64,000 bases of DNA from Tupaia tana (GCA_026018925.1 JAKSZU010000003.1:189321639-189385638), one strand, 5' to 3'; positions 33,629-45,542 are shown, numbered from the stretch's first letter. Notes: generated from the sequence alone by a model not told the origin. Made by a program: numbers and translations.

Positions 33629-34651
33629 TTGAACAAAATCTTCCAGAGCATTATTCTTTCAAAATCAGCCTTTGCTTTACTCCACAATGCCAGCTCCACT
33701 GTACCCTGGACCTCAATCTTCCTTTACAGACTCTCCTCATACTTGATACTGACTTGTTCCTAAGTGAAGGGGTACGAGGTTGCAGGGGTGAAGAAGGAAA
33801 GGCTGGAGCCATGACTCCTAGCCTCCCGAGGTTTGTCATGTCTTTCTCCTTTCCTGAACCATTGGGATAGTTCTGGAGCCAACCGAAACCACCTCCTTCA
33901 GAATTCCTCCCGGAAACCTGTCACCAGCACCATCCCAAAGCAGAGTACATTCCAGGCATGTGTCCACATTCTCCTCTGACTACGGAAACAGCTTCCCCTT
34001 TGTGTCATGTCCTCAGGGAAGTGCTTGATAAGAGTTGTTTTAATTCAGTTCTGTAACCTGGCCTGTTTGCTCTTATTGGATTAAAAGTCCCATCAATTCT
34101 GCTCAATGAAATTAATTTAAAATGCAAAGATAATTTGAGGTTGCTCAGAGCAGTGACGGAGACAGAAGAGAGGATGCAGTCTTTCTGTTACCATCCTAGA
34201 AGTTGAACACACAGGTCAGAAATAGAGAGCAGTGCAAGATTTGGGTGAGGGGGGAGAGCTGCTCAGGGGACCAGTGTGGGTGTTAGAACTCTCCTGGGAG
34301 AAGTCAATGCCCTTCATGTCACAGGGGCTATGGGGGGATGGGAAGAAGAGTTCACAATAATGCCTGTTTAGTGTATTGTCCAATCTATTAATTTTTAAAC
34401 AATTAATATTTAGAAAACATTCATGCACTACTAAATAATTTGAAGATGTTAACTAATAAGATTTCCACTAAAAAGTAAACATTTTTTGCACACTTAAACT
34501 GTGAAAGTCTTCACAATTTTAATACAGGTTGAATACATCTTACCTGAGATGCTCAAGACTAGATGTGTTTCAGATTTTAGATTTCTTAGGATTTTTGAAT
34601 ATTTGCATATACATAACGAGATAGCATGGGGATGGACCCAAGTCTAAAAAC
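33629..34651. other. Unique DNA, no gene seen
   Basis: No recognised repeat or gene. Confidence 0.4.
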
Positions 34652-34665
34652 AGAATTTATTTTAT

Positions 34666-34840
34666 TTTTTAAAGGAATTATTAATTTAATTTAATTTAAT
34701 TTATTATTGTGATTTTAATTCACCAGAGAGAGAAAGAAAGTGAGAGAGGAGAAAGAGGGGGAAAGTGAGAAAGCAGGTCACCAAGTCCTGGCCATGTGGG
34801 AGTCCAGTGCCTTAACCACCATCCTATGTGCTGCCCCCCG
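34666..34840 (-). mobile_element. SINE, short form (B), with internal deletion
   Basis: AATTTAATTTAATTTAATTT tail complement, TTAATTCACCAGAGAGAG, purine-rich body, then AAGTCCTGGCCATGTGGGAG, which skips the B-box region seen in other copies, and GTGCTGCCCCC. Bordered by AGAATTTATTTTAT (34652-34665) and GAATTTATATATTT (34841-34854). Confidence 0.85.
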
Positions 34841-34854
34841 GAATTTATATATTT

Positions 34855-35037
34855 AAGAAGGAATTATTTATTTATTTATTTCCATTTGTTATTATTATTA
34901 TTCTTTTTAAATTTGACCAGAGAGAGACAGAGAGAGAAAGAAAGGGAAAGGGAGAAAGTAAGTTGCCAGGTCCAGGACTTGAACTGTGGTTAAAAAGAAT
35001 CTAGTGCCTTTAACCACGACACCACCTACTGGCCCCT
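34855..35037 (-). mobile_element. SINE, short form (B)
   Basis: ATTTATTTATTTATTTCC start, AAATTTGACCAGAGAGAG, AGGACTTGAACTGTGG, ACACCACCTACTGGCCCC end. Bordered by GAATTTATATATTT (34841-34854) and AGAATTTATTTTAC (35038-35051), so it shares a target with the previous copy. Confidence 0.87.
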
Positions 35038-35087
35038 AGAATTTATTTTACATATACCTCCTACTCATAGCATGGAGGTAATTTTAT

Positions 35088-35344
35088 TTATTTGTTTGTT
35101 TAGTTTTAGATTTTTGCCACAGGTTGTGTGCACTTACCAGAGCAAGAAAGAGTCAGAAGGAAAGTGAGAAGTCACCCCCAAGAAGGTCTCAATCCCTTCT
35201 CTTCTGTTCTCCTCTCAGGATTTTGGGCACACACACACAAATGCATCCAACATGTGTTTTAAACCATCAGATTTGGGACTTGAATCATAGTCAACCATAT
35301 GGGAGTCCAGCACCTTAACCACCATGCCACCTGCTGGCCCCAAA
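35088..35344 (-). mobile_element. SINE, long form, old
   Basis: TTATTTGTTTGTTTAG start, TTTTGCCACAGGTTGTGTGC, GATTTTGGGCACACACAC, GACTTGAATCATAG, GCCACCTGCTGGCCCC end. Target duplication GTAATTTTAT at 35078-35087 and 35345-35354. Confidence 0.88.
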
Positions 35345-35354
35345 GTAATTTTAT

Positions 35355-36187
35355 ACAACATTTTTTATATCACAGTATTTTGATTACTACCTGTCACATG
35401 AAGTCAGGTTTGTAGTGTTATGTCAGTGCTCAGAAAATACTGGATTTTGAAGCATTTTGGTTCTGGGATCTTTAGATCAGGAGTGCTCAACCTGTTATTA
35501 AATTCTACTAATTGCTTTAAATGTTTTAACAAATTAATCAACAATAATTTGATAGTTACAAAAAGCATCAGTTACTTTAGCCTACTATCTATTATAAAAG
35601 GGCTAACACCACACTCTTAAATGCAATTCATCTTTTTCTTTGTTTTTATTTTAATTGTTAATTTCTTAGTTCTTGCTTCTTGGTGGTTTTTGCTGAGCTA
35701 CCCTAATGAGTCAGATTAACTTCTCAGCCCAGCTCAGTCTGCAAACACAGATGAATGGCTTTGATTCAGGGCAGGGAACGGGGACTGGAGTGTGCTCCCA
35801 GGTGGTGCTGCTCAAGGGCAACGTCTGACCTGCCAGGGACTTCACTACACGGAAACAGTGTCTGTTACAGCAGAACTGTCTAAATTCGAGGCTCTGTCCA
35901 GACAGACATTTTTATGATTTTGCTCTGAGTCTTTTCCTTCAAACGACAGTTGTGAGTATCTTGACTTACCCGTAGTATGGTCTGATAGAAATCAGCTTTG
36001 TACCTGACTCCTTTGAGCGTTTTCTCCATTTTACAGCAGGCATAAGCCTATTTTGCAGTTGCTGGTCCTCAGTGAGTCCTACCTGGTTCCATTTTAACTC
36101 TGATGTTGGGTAAATCTGGGTTACCGAAACTGTAGAGTTGCCATACTCCACTCACGAACTACAAAACCTTGGACTAGGCACTTTCTG
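35355..36187. other. Unique DNA, no gene seen
   Basis: No recognised repeat or gene. AT-rich at first, balanced later. Confidence 0.4.
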
Positions 36188-36203
36188 TGAGCTCCAATTT
36201 TCT

Positions 36204-36489
36204 TTTCTTTTTTTTCTTTTCTTTTTTTTTTTTTTTTGGAGAGGTTTTTGCTATAGGGCGCGTGCACTCGCCAGACAGACAGAGAGAGACAGAGAGATAG
36301 AAAGCGAGAAATCACCCCCCAGGAGAGATGCCGATGCCGCAATCCCTTCTCCTCCATTCTCCTCTCAGGATCTTGGGCACGCACGCACACACGCCCGGTG
36401 TGAGTTTAAGCCACCGGGTCCGGGACGCAAACTGCGGTCGACTACATGGGAGTCCAGCGACATAGTCATTACGCTAACTGCTGGTCCCC
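36204..36489 (-). mobile_element. Young tRNA-derived SINE, long form
   Basis: T/C-rich tail complement, GGAGAGGTTTTTGCTATAGGG, near-consensus body and head, ending CGCTAACTGCTGGTCCC. An exact 16-bp target duplication TGAGCTCCAATTTTCT lies at 36188-36203 and 36490-36505. Confidence 0.95.
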
Positions 36490-36557
36490 TGAGCTCCAAT
36501 TTTCTATGCTGGACTTCATTTCTGAAGTCTAGTCAGTTCTAATCATCTGTGATGGTT

Positions 36558-36738
36558 CATTGTTTTTTTCAAGAACAATTTTATTTATTTTATTTCAATT
36601 TGACCAGAGAGGGACAGGGCAAGAGAAAGAGAGAGAAAAGAGAGAAAGTGAGGAAAGCAACCCGTCAGGTCAGGACTCGAACCATGGTTGGCCATGTGCG
36701 AGTCCACTGCCCTTAATTACCATGCCACCTGCCAGTTC
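36558..36738 (-). mobile_element. SINE, short form (B)
   Basis: TTTCAATTTGACCAGAGAGG, purine-rich body, GGACTCGAACCATGG, CATGCCACCTGCCAGTTC end. Target duplication CTGTGATGGTT at 36547-36557 and 36739-36749. Confidence 0.88.
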
Positions 36739-36749
36739 CTGTGATGGTT

Positions 36750-37229
36750 AATTTTAAGTGGCAAAATCTATGTTGCATACAGCCAGTGCTATGGGCCTTC
36801 AGCGGAAGGTGTGACAGTGTGAACTGGAGTTATGGAAGTCCTGGAATGGAGTCCATAAGTCCAGTGGAATCTTGAAGGATGGTAGGATTTGATTGGAAGG
36901 GTAAAAAGGAAGAACAGTCTAGAAAGGAGGAAAAACATGAGCACGGACCTAGCAGCAAGAACTAGTTGATCCAATGGAAATGGAATACAGAGTAAAAACA
37001 TTCAAATATGTCAATAGACTCATTTACTAACAGTGAACTGGGCCATGTCTGTCCTGGCAGCTCTGTTACATGTTAAGTAAGCATTTTTCCTAACTTACAA
37101 TTGTTTCTGTGGTTTTCTTTAAGGCTATAAGTGTCTTAGTAAAGGGGTGTTGAGTCCCTCTCTGCTCTGTGCCAGAGGTTGGAGGGGAAATATGCCATGT
37201 ACCCTGAGGTTTATGATGTGATGGTGCTG
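36750..37229. other. Unique or old-repeat DNA, no gene seen
   Basis: The opening 'gatggttaattttaagtggc' resembles a phrase common at the ends of old mammalian LTR or DNA elements, but no family can be fixed. Confidence 0.35.
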
Positions 37230-37745
37230 CCACCCTTCCCAATTCTGACCTAGGCCCTGCCCTCTTGTTTGAGTTTTCTATTGCATGCAAGTAATGCCCC
37301 CAACACAGAATGACCTAAGTCAACAACTTCTTGCTGCTCATGATTCTGTGCTCGCCTGTTCTGCTCCATGAAATATAAGCAGGGTCAGTCCTTGGCTGCA
37401 TTCTGTGGCTTGGCAGGCTGTGCTGGGAGGTCAAAGAAGGCTTCACGCACATGTCTGGTGCCTTGGCTCCTCCATGTGGCTCTTCCTTCTATTGGGCTTT
37501 CTTCTCGCATGGTGCTTTTAGGGCGGTCAAACTTCTTACATGGCTGCTGCCTTCTAAGAAGCTGCCAAAAGAAGGCCTGAGTTTGGGGGTTCCAGAATGT
37601 CATTTCCACAGCATTCTATTATTCAAAGCAAGTGACAAGGCCAGCTCAGATGAAATAAACCTCTTGATGGAAGGGGGCACATCACAGAAGTGGAACTGGT
37701 GGTAGCCATCTTTGAGGACCATCTATTCCATTTCCTCACGGCTGA
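37230..37745. repeat. Ancient interspersed repeat, unclassified
   Basis: A run of phrases ('gggtcagtccttggctg', 'cacgcacatgtctggtgcct', 'caaagcaagtgacaaggcc', 'cctcttgatggaaggggg') recalls a widespread old mammalian repeat containing 'gcaagtcacatggccaag... ctcttgatgggagg'. I could not name it. Open frames here are not supported. Confidence 0.4.
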
Positions 37746-39892
37746 ACAGTTGTGCTTGCAAGTTGCTGGAGGGAGCAAAGCAACAGCAGCAGGCAAATAG
37801 ATCTCGGAAGCAGCACCGGTCCCCATGCCAGGTGCTAGGATTGCCATCTGTGAGCAACTGCAGTAAATGTCAGCCTCCCTGCTCATTTCAGCTCTTCACT
37901 GCACACCTTGGTGACTGCTGTTTCTCGAGTGTGAGTCTTTCTTCCTCCTAATTAGGCCAAATGCTCCCAGGGGCAGGGCCACCTGTTCTTCTCTCATATA
38001 TGCCTAACTTACCTCAAGTCAGGCTAAGAGATCTGAAGGGAGTCAGATTTGTATGAAAATCCATGCATTCATATTTCCTGAGCACTAAGCAGGCCTGAAG
38101 TTGTAACAGTGAACAATGTCCCCACTCTCATAAGGCTTATATTGTTATGAATAGGAACAATGATGACCATGACATCGAAAGTTTGTGGGAAATGGAATTA
38201 AAGTATGAGTTTGTTTATATGTAAAATAACTTGAATTCCATACATAGCTTTTACATAGTATGCATTTTCCATGAACTTTTTGGAGACTCCAAGTATCACT
38301 TCATCGTTGCTAAATGAACTTTCTGTCTTTGACTCCAGTTTCTGCATATGGGGTGGACAGTCCCACTGACCAACTTGCTTAAACCCAAGTCACATCTTTA
38401 GCTCTTCCTAAATCGTCTATACCATGGTTGTTAAGCTGTGAACAAAATACTTACGCAGGTGACCTGGTCTCCACCAGTTGACCTTTAATTAGAGGAGCAG
38501 AGGATGCCTGCAAGCTGGCAACCACATGGGACCAGATCCATGCTGCAGTGAGGGTTGAAGAAAAGCTGTCAAGTCTTTGAAGCCGCTCCTCCCTGAAGGT
38601 GGGATTCCAGGCAGGGGGGACATACTGCGATAGGTGATTATAAGGGCAGGGACTCCGCCTGAGCCCATGAAGCATGAGTCATTGCGTCCCTGTGGGAATG
38701 GACACCAGTTCTCTCTCCTGTCTCCGTCCCTAGCCCTCCTTCTTTACCTCTGTCCTTTCCCACTCAGCGAGTTTCCTCCGTTTCCCACCCTTTCTGATTT
38801 CACCATTTCTCCCTCGTATGTCTTCCCCTTCTTTCTTAGGCTTTGGACCTAGAATCCATGGACTCAGCTTTGTCTTCCTGGAAGTGCTGCTGAGCCAAAG
38901 GACAATGCAGGGGGGATGGGAAGAAGGGGGAGAGAGAACCATCAGTTTCAGAAAATAAAAAGCATGTGAACCTCATCTTGAGTAGATCCTTCTTAATTTG
39001 ATTAGGAAAATTATGCTATCTTTACATAACCCCACTCACAGAGAGAAATGTATTAGGATATCTAGTGTCACACCAACCATGTACCGAATTGTTGACGATT
39101 CTTATCTAAAAGGCTCTTTGTAGTTTGAAAGACTACAAAGTAATGCATCTCTAATGGTGGAATCCCAGGCACTGAGACACACTGGTGTGAGTGATATTCT
39201 GCCTAGAGGATCTGTTCTAGCCCCTCTCCAGTTACACCAAATGGGCAACCATCTAGTCCAATTACATAAGAGGCAGCCTGCACCAATTTTCATCTGAATG
39301 CAGGATTTGCTTGTAAACTAGAATGACTCCTGCCAAGTTAGCCTTTCTAACCAAAAGCTATTGGAAGTTCAGTTATACTTTAGTCATTCATTTTTAAATT
39401 AAAAATTGAGCACTGCTCCAGCTAAAGGTAACCGTCTTAGCTCCTAAGGCCCCATTTGTGAAAATGAGTTGCCCAAGTGACATGGCTCCAAGAGCACAGG
39501 AGTAGAGTGGCATTCATCTGTTTGTTTATGCAAAAAATACCTAAGGAGGAGAAGGGGAATCAGTTTTCCAGGCCAATGTGGGGAGGGGTCTTACCAGTTC
39601 CATAGTTGTTACTGAGCCTCCTGGCTGGCAGGACCTGCTTTGCAACCATAGCCAATCTCTGAGAGAGGCTCTTTGCCTCACAGTGAAGAACTGACTCCAA
39701 AAGGGAGAGCAGAGGAAAAGAAGGAGCAGAAGGGCCTGTGAGCTCCAGGATGTCAGCTTACCTTTCAGGGTGGGACACAGAGCAATCTCTGTCCTTGGCT
39801 TTGAGTAGCCAGTGAGTCCTGGCAGGGGTGAGAAGGCAGCTCCTGGTAGGGGAAGGGGTACCAGGTATCTGAAGTCAGAAGACTTACGATTG
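37746..39892. other. Unique DNA, no gene seen
   Basis: More than 2 kb without a recognised repeat or gene. A pyrimidine-rich stretch lies at about 38710-38850. Confidence 0.4.
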
Positions 39893-39901
39893 AAATCCTA
39901 A

Positions 39902-40180
39902 ACTTTTTTTTTTTTTTTTTAATTTTTGCAGTAGGGCATGTCCACTTACCAGAGAAAGAGAGAGAGAGCGAGACAGAGGGAAAGTGAGAAATCCCCCACC
40001 CCTACCCGCCACAGGGTAACAGGGTATGGCTACTGTAATCTCTTCTCCATTCTCCTCTTGGATTTGGGGCAGTATGTGCACACCTGCTCAGTGTTTTCCA
40101 CCCACCAGGTCCAGGAGTCAAACCGTGCTGTCAGCCATGTGGAATCCAGCCACTTTAGCCATCATACCGTGAGCTGGCCC
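39902..40180 (-). mobile_element. SINE, long form, 'ggatcc'-like old subfamily
   Basis: T-run, TTTTTGCAGTAGGGCATGTCC, diverged middle, GTGGAATCCAGCCACTTTAG head complement, ending GAGCTGGCCC. Target duplication AAATCCTAA at 39893-39901 and 40181-40189. Confidence 0.85.
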
Positions 40181-40189
40181 AAATCCTAA

Positions 40190-42197
40190 CACTTCTTAGT
40201 TGCATGACCTGGGAAAGGTTGCTTATACTCTTCAAGAGATTTATTTCTTTCATTAGTGGTGGAACAAGAATAATATTACAGGCTGATGTGGGAGCTAAGA
40301 GAGACTGTAAAATATATGTTTTGTTTGTAGAACACAATAGCATAGGTCATTATTAATCAATTTTATGGGATCTTTTCGTGAGTGACAGCTGGCTGGGAAA
40401 AAGTTTGGCAAGAGGCCTGGAGAGGGAGCATAAAGGAGAAGAGGGAGAGACCTTCGCGACAGGAATATAGTGTGAGTCAGACTAGCCTGGAAAGGATGTT
40501 GGGCACCTACAAGACTAGGAGAGAGCGCTTCAGGGAAGACAAGAAGGGAGAGAAATATCCAAATCAAACGATCTGTCTGAGACTCCAGTTTTGGTACTGT
40601 GCTGAAACACAGACCTTTGAAGACCCAGCAGGGAGGATATGTAGAAGCCCTCGGGTCTGTTCTGTGGAGCTAGGAACAGCTCAGGAACAGAAAAGAAATG
40701 TCACGAGGACTCCCAGGCCCTCGTCTAGGACCACTCTGGGGGAAAGCTTGGGCTTGTCCAGGCTGGGGTAAGTCTGCCTTGTGCTTTGCAATGGGCTGGA
40801 GAACTCTGCAGGCTTTTCTTGGGGGCTACTGAAGCAGTGGGCAGTCAGGACTCAATCTAAGGCACTCGGAACAAGTGGTCTGCCCATTCATTTTGCCCAG
40901 ATTTAGCTCACAAGTGATGAAGAAACCGCTTCTCACCGAGACCAATCTTCAGATTCTAAAATTCAGAGAGGCATGTGAGGTTTACCCAGGGAAGCACGTC
41001 TAGTTGCATGGGGAGGGAGGGGAAACTCATGAAATCACTTTAAATTAACTTTGGACTGGTTCTTACAGCAGGAGAGCTCTACAGGCCAGCAGATCTCCCC
41101 ACACCCGAGCAACACCACGGCACCGGCTCTCAGAGCTCGCTCCTCTGGGCGGTGAGGTTCTTACCACGTTGTAAACTATACATTTGCAAATCTCACAGCT
41201 AATCCACAGTACAGCCTGTGTGCAATCTAATATGGGTCTGAGAGCCCAGAGGCACCCTCGTGGCACAGGCAGACCCTGTCTTAAGCCTCACACTGAAAAG
41301 TACAACCAGTTAGCCAGACTTCAAAATATGTAACTTGAAGTCCCCTTGCCATGAGAACTACGTCTCTGGAATTTCCTGGCTTCGGGAGGGGTGGCGTTCA
41401 ATTTCTAACCTTTGCTTTATGTTGGTCGAACTCTCGCATTTTATTCCTGGGGTCGTTTCTGTATTCAGCAGGGAGGTGAGGGGGCAAGGAGAAAGGAATG
41501 AAAGAATCTCCATAGAAAAAATGAGGAGCCTGAGGCTGCCACGTGGTGCACTGTGCAGCCGCATCCGGGCCTTGCCCGGTGAACCAGGGAACAAGCCAGT
41601 GCAGACAGAGCCAACCAAGTGCTCCTCTGTCCCCTCCCCGTGTTGCTGCAGGCTTTTTCAAAGCCTGGTCATTGTGGCATAGTAAGAACAGCCGTCACGT
41701 CAGGCCAAGAATGCTAGACTTGAGGCCAGACATCTTCATTTCAGTCCTGGGCTCGCTGCTTGCCCTCCGAGGGACATTGGTATTACCTCTCTGGGTCTCA
41801 GCTTCCTCACTGTGCATTGTAGGGATTGAATGAGTTAAATGGGGACTAGAGGGCACCTAGAAGCCAGTCTGGAAAGCACGTTGGAACTTTGGGTCCAGAA
41901 ATGTGTCCTTGACAGCTTAGTGCAGAAACAAAGCAAACATCTGCTGAGTGACCACTGTGTGCTCGATGCCTTGCTTGGCCCTGAGGGTGACACCGAGGAG
42001 AATAAGAAAGGCCATCGTGGACGTACAACTTAGCGCCGCGGACAAGCCAGCTGTGCACTCAAAAGATGACTAACATGACAAGGCATCTTTTGCTAAGAAT
42101 CAGTAAATGCGGGACAAGAGCTCAGAAAAGAGAAGAATGAGCATTAAATAATGGATGATAGATTTTTCTAGAGAAAAGAGAGACCTTGAAAGTACTT
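40190..42197. other. Unique DNA, no gene seen
   Basis: About 2 kb without a recognised repeat. Overlapping open frames up to 129 codons (40382-40771) and 115 codons (41335-41682) carry no recognisable domain. A coding exon cannot be excluded, but nothing supports one. Confidence 0.35.
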
Positions 42198-42450
42198 CAT
42201 CTGGACTACCAGTGGCATAGTGATCCTCCATGGCTGACAGTGCAGTTCGAATCCTAGACCCAGCAGCTTGAGAAACACACCAGGCATGTGTGTGTGCATA
42301 CCCAAAATTCTGAGAAGAGAATGGAGGAGAAAGGATTGCAGCATGGCCTTTCCATCCCCCCACCCCCATCCCCCCTTTCCTCCAGGGGATGCTTTTTCAC
42401 TTTCCCTCTCTCTCCCCAGCATATGGTCTCTAGCAAAAATTTAAAAAGAA
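42198..42450 (+). mobile_element. SINE, long form, old and partial at the head
   Basis: CTGGACTACCAGTGGCATAG head (shortened), good B-box trace GTTCGAATCC, end GGTCTCTAGCAAAAATTT. No clear target duplication. Confidence 0.75.
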
Positions 42451-43118
42451 AATGCTTTGTCTGATTCTTTTTGTCATCCTGGGACTATTTCTTGCCAACC
42501 CCCCCCACCCCAGTCAAGTAAAAGTTACCCAAATTAGGATAGTCACAGGGTGCTTAATCTAACCTTGTATAAATAACTTGAATAGACATTTCCAGATTAA
42601 ATTGACTTCAGCGAAAGCTAGCAAGCTAATAGTTTGTCTTTCATGCTCCAAATCTTTAGGTCCTGACGCTGTGCAGAGAGGGGAACATTACCGCCTGGTG
42701 ATACATAGTCCTTAGAATTTTATCATTCTATGTGTGTCTCATTTTTTAAAAAAATCATTGAATGTCATCATGTGATTCGGCTTCTTGGCTCCTGTCTTAA
42801 AAAGTCTGAGCTCTCTTCTGAAGGAATTTCTTGTTGATAGCTGAGGCCTTCGGATGGAGACCAAAGCCATATGTCCCTGCTCCCTGACAGCCCTGGGGTT
42901 CAAGCTGCAGTCATCCGTGAGGCTTTGTGTTACAACCTAAAGAGCAAAGATGATGTTTGTGAAACATCGCAGCATGACTGTCATTGTCTAGAAAACTTCT
43001 CCATGCCTCTCCCTGTGTGCATATCACACGACGAGGCCACATCCTGCAGAGTAACTTCCAACCTAAAGAACTCTTTCCGAAGGTCATACCAAGACTGGAG
43101 CTTTTAATGAAGAATTAA
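42451..43118. other. Unique DNA, no gene seen
   Basis: No recognised repeat. A 78-codon plus frame at 42871-43107 has no recognised motif. Confidence 0.4.
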
Positions 43119-43132
43119 AAGTGACAGGAAGA

Positions 43133-43670
43133 GGGCCAGCAGGTGGCATGGTGGTTAAGGCGTTGGACTCCCACATGGCTGACTATGGTTCAAGTCCCAG
43201 ACCCGACAGCTTAAAACTCATGCCGTGTACATGTGCATGTGTGCGTGTTCAAAACCCTGAGAGGAGGGACAAGCAGTTAGCATAATGGCTATGTCGCTGG
43301 ACTCCCATGTAGTTGACTGCGGTTCAAGTCCCGGACCCAGTGGCTTAAACTCACACTGGGCATGTGTGCCCAGGATCCCGAGAGGAGAATGGAGGAGAAG
43401 GGATTGCAGCATGGCCATGCCCTCTGGGGGGGGGTGATTTCTGGCTTTCTGTCTCTCTGTCTCTCTCTGTCTTTCTGGTGAACGCATCCGCCCTATAGCA
43501 AAAACCTCTCCAAAAAAAGAAGGAAAAAAAAGACTCTGAGAGGAGAATAGAGGAGAGGGGATTGTGGCGTGGCTATCCCCCCCGGGGAGTGATTTCTCAC
43601 TTCCTCTCTCTCCGTCACTCTCTGTCTCTCTGGCAAGCACACACTATAGCAAAAATCTTTAAAAAAAAAA
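43133..43670 (+). mobile_element. SINE, long form, split by a younger SINE
   Basis: The outer copy starts GGGCCAGCAGGTGGCATGG and reads to AAAACCCTGAGAGGA (43251-43265). The inserted copy follows, and the outer body resumes at about 43532 (ACTCTGAGAGGAGAATAG) and ends CACACTATAGCAAAAATCTTT plus A tail. Confidence 0.88.
43266..43530 (+). mobile_element. Young SINE, long form, nested in an older SINE
   Basis: GGGACAAGCAGTTAGCATAA head, end CCCTATAGCAAAAACCTCTCC, tail with AAGGAAAAAAAA. Duplicated target ACCCTGAGAGGA / ACTCTGAGAGGA lies on either side, inside the outer SINE's body. Confidence 0.88.
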
Positions 43671-43686
43671 AAAAGTGAGGGGAGGA

Positions 43687-43881
43687 ACGAACCAGTACCA
43701 TGGCATTAACACACTGCTCAAGTGATGTTGGATCCATGTGAAAGATCATAGGTTCAGTTCCTTGGTCAGTCTGTACATGCCAGGCACATGCACTGGCTGA
43801 GAAGTTGGCTGCACAGGTGTTGCCCTCCTGAGGGTGCTCCTCTCTCTCCCTCATGGAAGGAATAAAATAATTGAAAAAAAG
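43687..43881 (+). mobile_element. Atypical tRNA-like SINE (third type, tentative)
   Basis: GAACCAGTACCATGGCATTAAC head with GGTTCAGTTCC in the B-box position, then a short body with CTCTCTCTCCCTCATGG and an AATAAAATAATTG tail. The body differs from both common forms. AGTGAGG-like strings border it (about 43674 and 43883). Confidence 0.5.
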
Positions 43882-44069
43882 AAGTGAGGAAGTCATAGTG
43901 TGCTTACAAGCTGGGAGGAGAAGTTCTGTGGGGATCTAGCTTTTACATATTGAAGCAAAACCAGGGATAAATATAAAGAGAGACAGACTGACAGAGGCAA
44001 GTACATTTATAGAGGCTATCTCTGAAAATGACATGATGGGTGATTTCTACAGTGAAAATTGATAATCAG

Positions 44070-44320
44070 GGGAACCAGCAGTTAGTGTAATGGCTGTGTC
44101 ACTGGACTCCCACGTAGTCGACCGCGGTTCGCATCCCGGACCTGGTGGTTTAAAACTCATGCCGGGCGCATGTGCGTGCGTGCCCAAGATCCCGAGAGGA
44201 GAATGGAGGAGAAGGGATTGTGGCGTGACCATCCCCCTGGGGGGCGATTTCTCGCTTTCTATCTCTCTGTCTCTCTAGGTCTGGTGAGCGCACGCGCCCT
44301 ATAGTGAAAACCTCTCAAAA
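44070..44320 (+). mobile_element. Young tRNA-derived SINE, long form
   Basis: GGGAACCAGCAGTTAGTGTAA head, B-box variant GGTTCGCATCCC, end GCGCCCTATAGTGAAAACCTC. An exact 15-bp target duplication AAAATTGATAATCAG lies at 44055-44069 and 44321-44335. Confidence 0.95.
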
Positions 44321-44399
44321 AAAATTGATAATCAGAAAAACTCCCAATAATTGTTAATTTAAAAATCAAATGAAAATGCAAGTTGTTTGTTTGCTTTTA

Positions 44400-44570
44400 A
44401 TCTAAACCAAAGTGCTTGGTTTGGTTTTATCTTGGACAAGTTACCCAACTTTTTTAAGTTACGGTTTTCTCATCTGTAAATTGAAAACGGTAGTACTGCC
44501 AACCTCGGGGGTTGTTCAGCAACTTACATAGAGATTTGACATTGCTGCAACATCTGAGTACATGGTTATT
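44400..44570 (+). mobile_element. MIR remnant
   Basis: 'cttggacaagttacccaac... gttttctcatctgtaaattgaaaacggtagtactgccaacc... gggttgttcagcaa' follows the MIR plus-strand consensus ('cttgggcaagttacttaacc... tttcctcatctgtaaaatgg... gggttgttgtgag'). Confidence 0.75.
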
Positions 44571-44926
44571 TTTCTAGCAATTCATTTTCATTTTATTTGA
44601 CAAAAATAATATCTTGTAGTGGATTGGAAATAAAAGATACTGGTTTTACCATAGATGATTTGAGAAGAGGGAAAAGGGCTAAAAATGCATTGAGAAGGTA
44701 CTTCAGATGTAAGGCTTCCTTGAGGAGTCCCATAGACATTGAAGTATGACCGATGGAAAAGGAAAAGAAGGGGACTGCTACAATTCCTTCCATTTGTGAA
44801 GTTGATGACTATGCCTTCACTCATGGACGGTGGGCAAGTAGAATTTAGCTAGCCTCATACAAATACAACATGAATACATGTCAAAGACGTTCTTAACTCA
44901 TTAAATGAGAGAACTAATGAGATGTT
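44571..44926. other. Unique DNA, no gene seen
   Basis: No recognised repeat or gene. Confidence 0.4.
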
Positions 44927-44940
44927 AAAAGTGATTGAAG

Positions 44941-45189
44941 ATGGGGCTGGCGGTGGTCTGGTGGTTAAGGCACTGGACTCCCACATGGCAGACCACTGTT
45001 CACGTCCCAGTCCTGGGGGCTTGAAAATCATGAAGGGCATATGGGTGTGCATGCCCAAAATCCTGAGAGGAGAATGGAATAAAAGGGATTGCAGCAGGGC
45101 CATTTCCCTGAGGCAATGATTTCTTACCTTCCCTCTCTGTCTGTCTCCACAGAGCACACATGCCCTATGGCAAAAACACAAAAGGGGAA
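44941..45189 (+). mobile_element. SINE, long form, old
   Basis: ATGGGGCTGGCGGTGGTCTGG head, end GCCCTATGGCAAAAACACAAAAG. Target duplication AAAAGTGATTGAAG (44927-44940) and AAAAGTGATTCAAG (45190-45203). Confidence 0.9.
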
Positions 45190-45203
45190 AAAAGTGATTC
45201 AAG

Positions 45204-45520
45204 GAAAATCTAGAGAACAGACTTACATGTATATAAAATCAGAAATCTGAAGTGAATTTGCTGATTATTTGCAAAACTACCCTTCAACACAATAAAGTAT
45301 AATGTTTGGGATCATATTTTGTCAATGGAGCAGAAATAATTATATTCTACTAGACAAACTTTATTGGATTCCTATAGATTCCAATCATTTGCATCTATAA
45401 ATTTTCTATCACTTAACTTCTATCACATAAAGTTGTTAATTAGGGACCATTGACGATCAAAAGCGCATTTTCCTATAGAGTCAGAAATTCTGTAGGGGTC
45501 CCCTTGCCACTCATAGGGTA
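45204..45520. other. Unique DNA with left half of a local repeat
   Basis: No gene. The last 60 bases, from about 45461, resemble 47861-47935 (see findings). Confidence 0.4.
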
Positions 45521-45542
45521 CCCAGTAATCTCTCTCTCTCTC

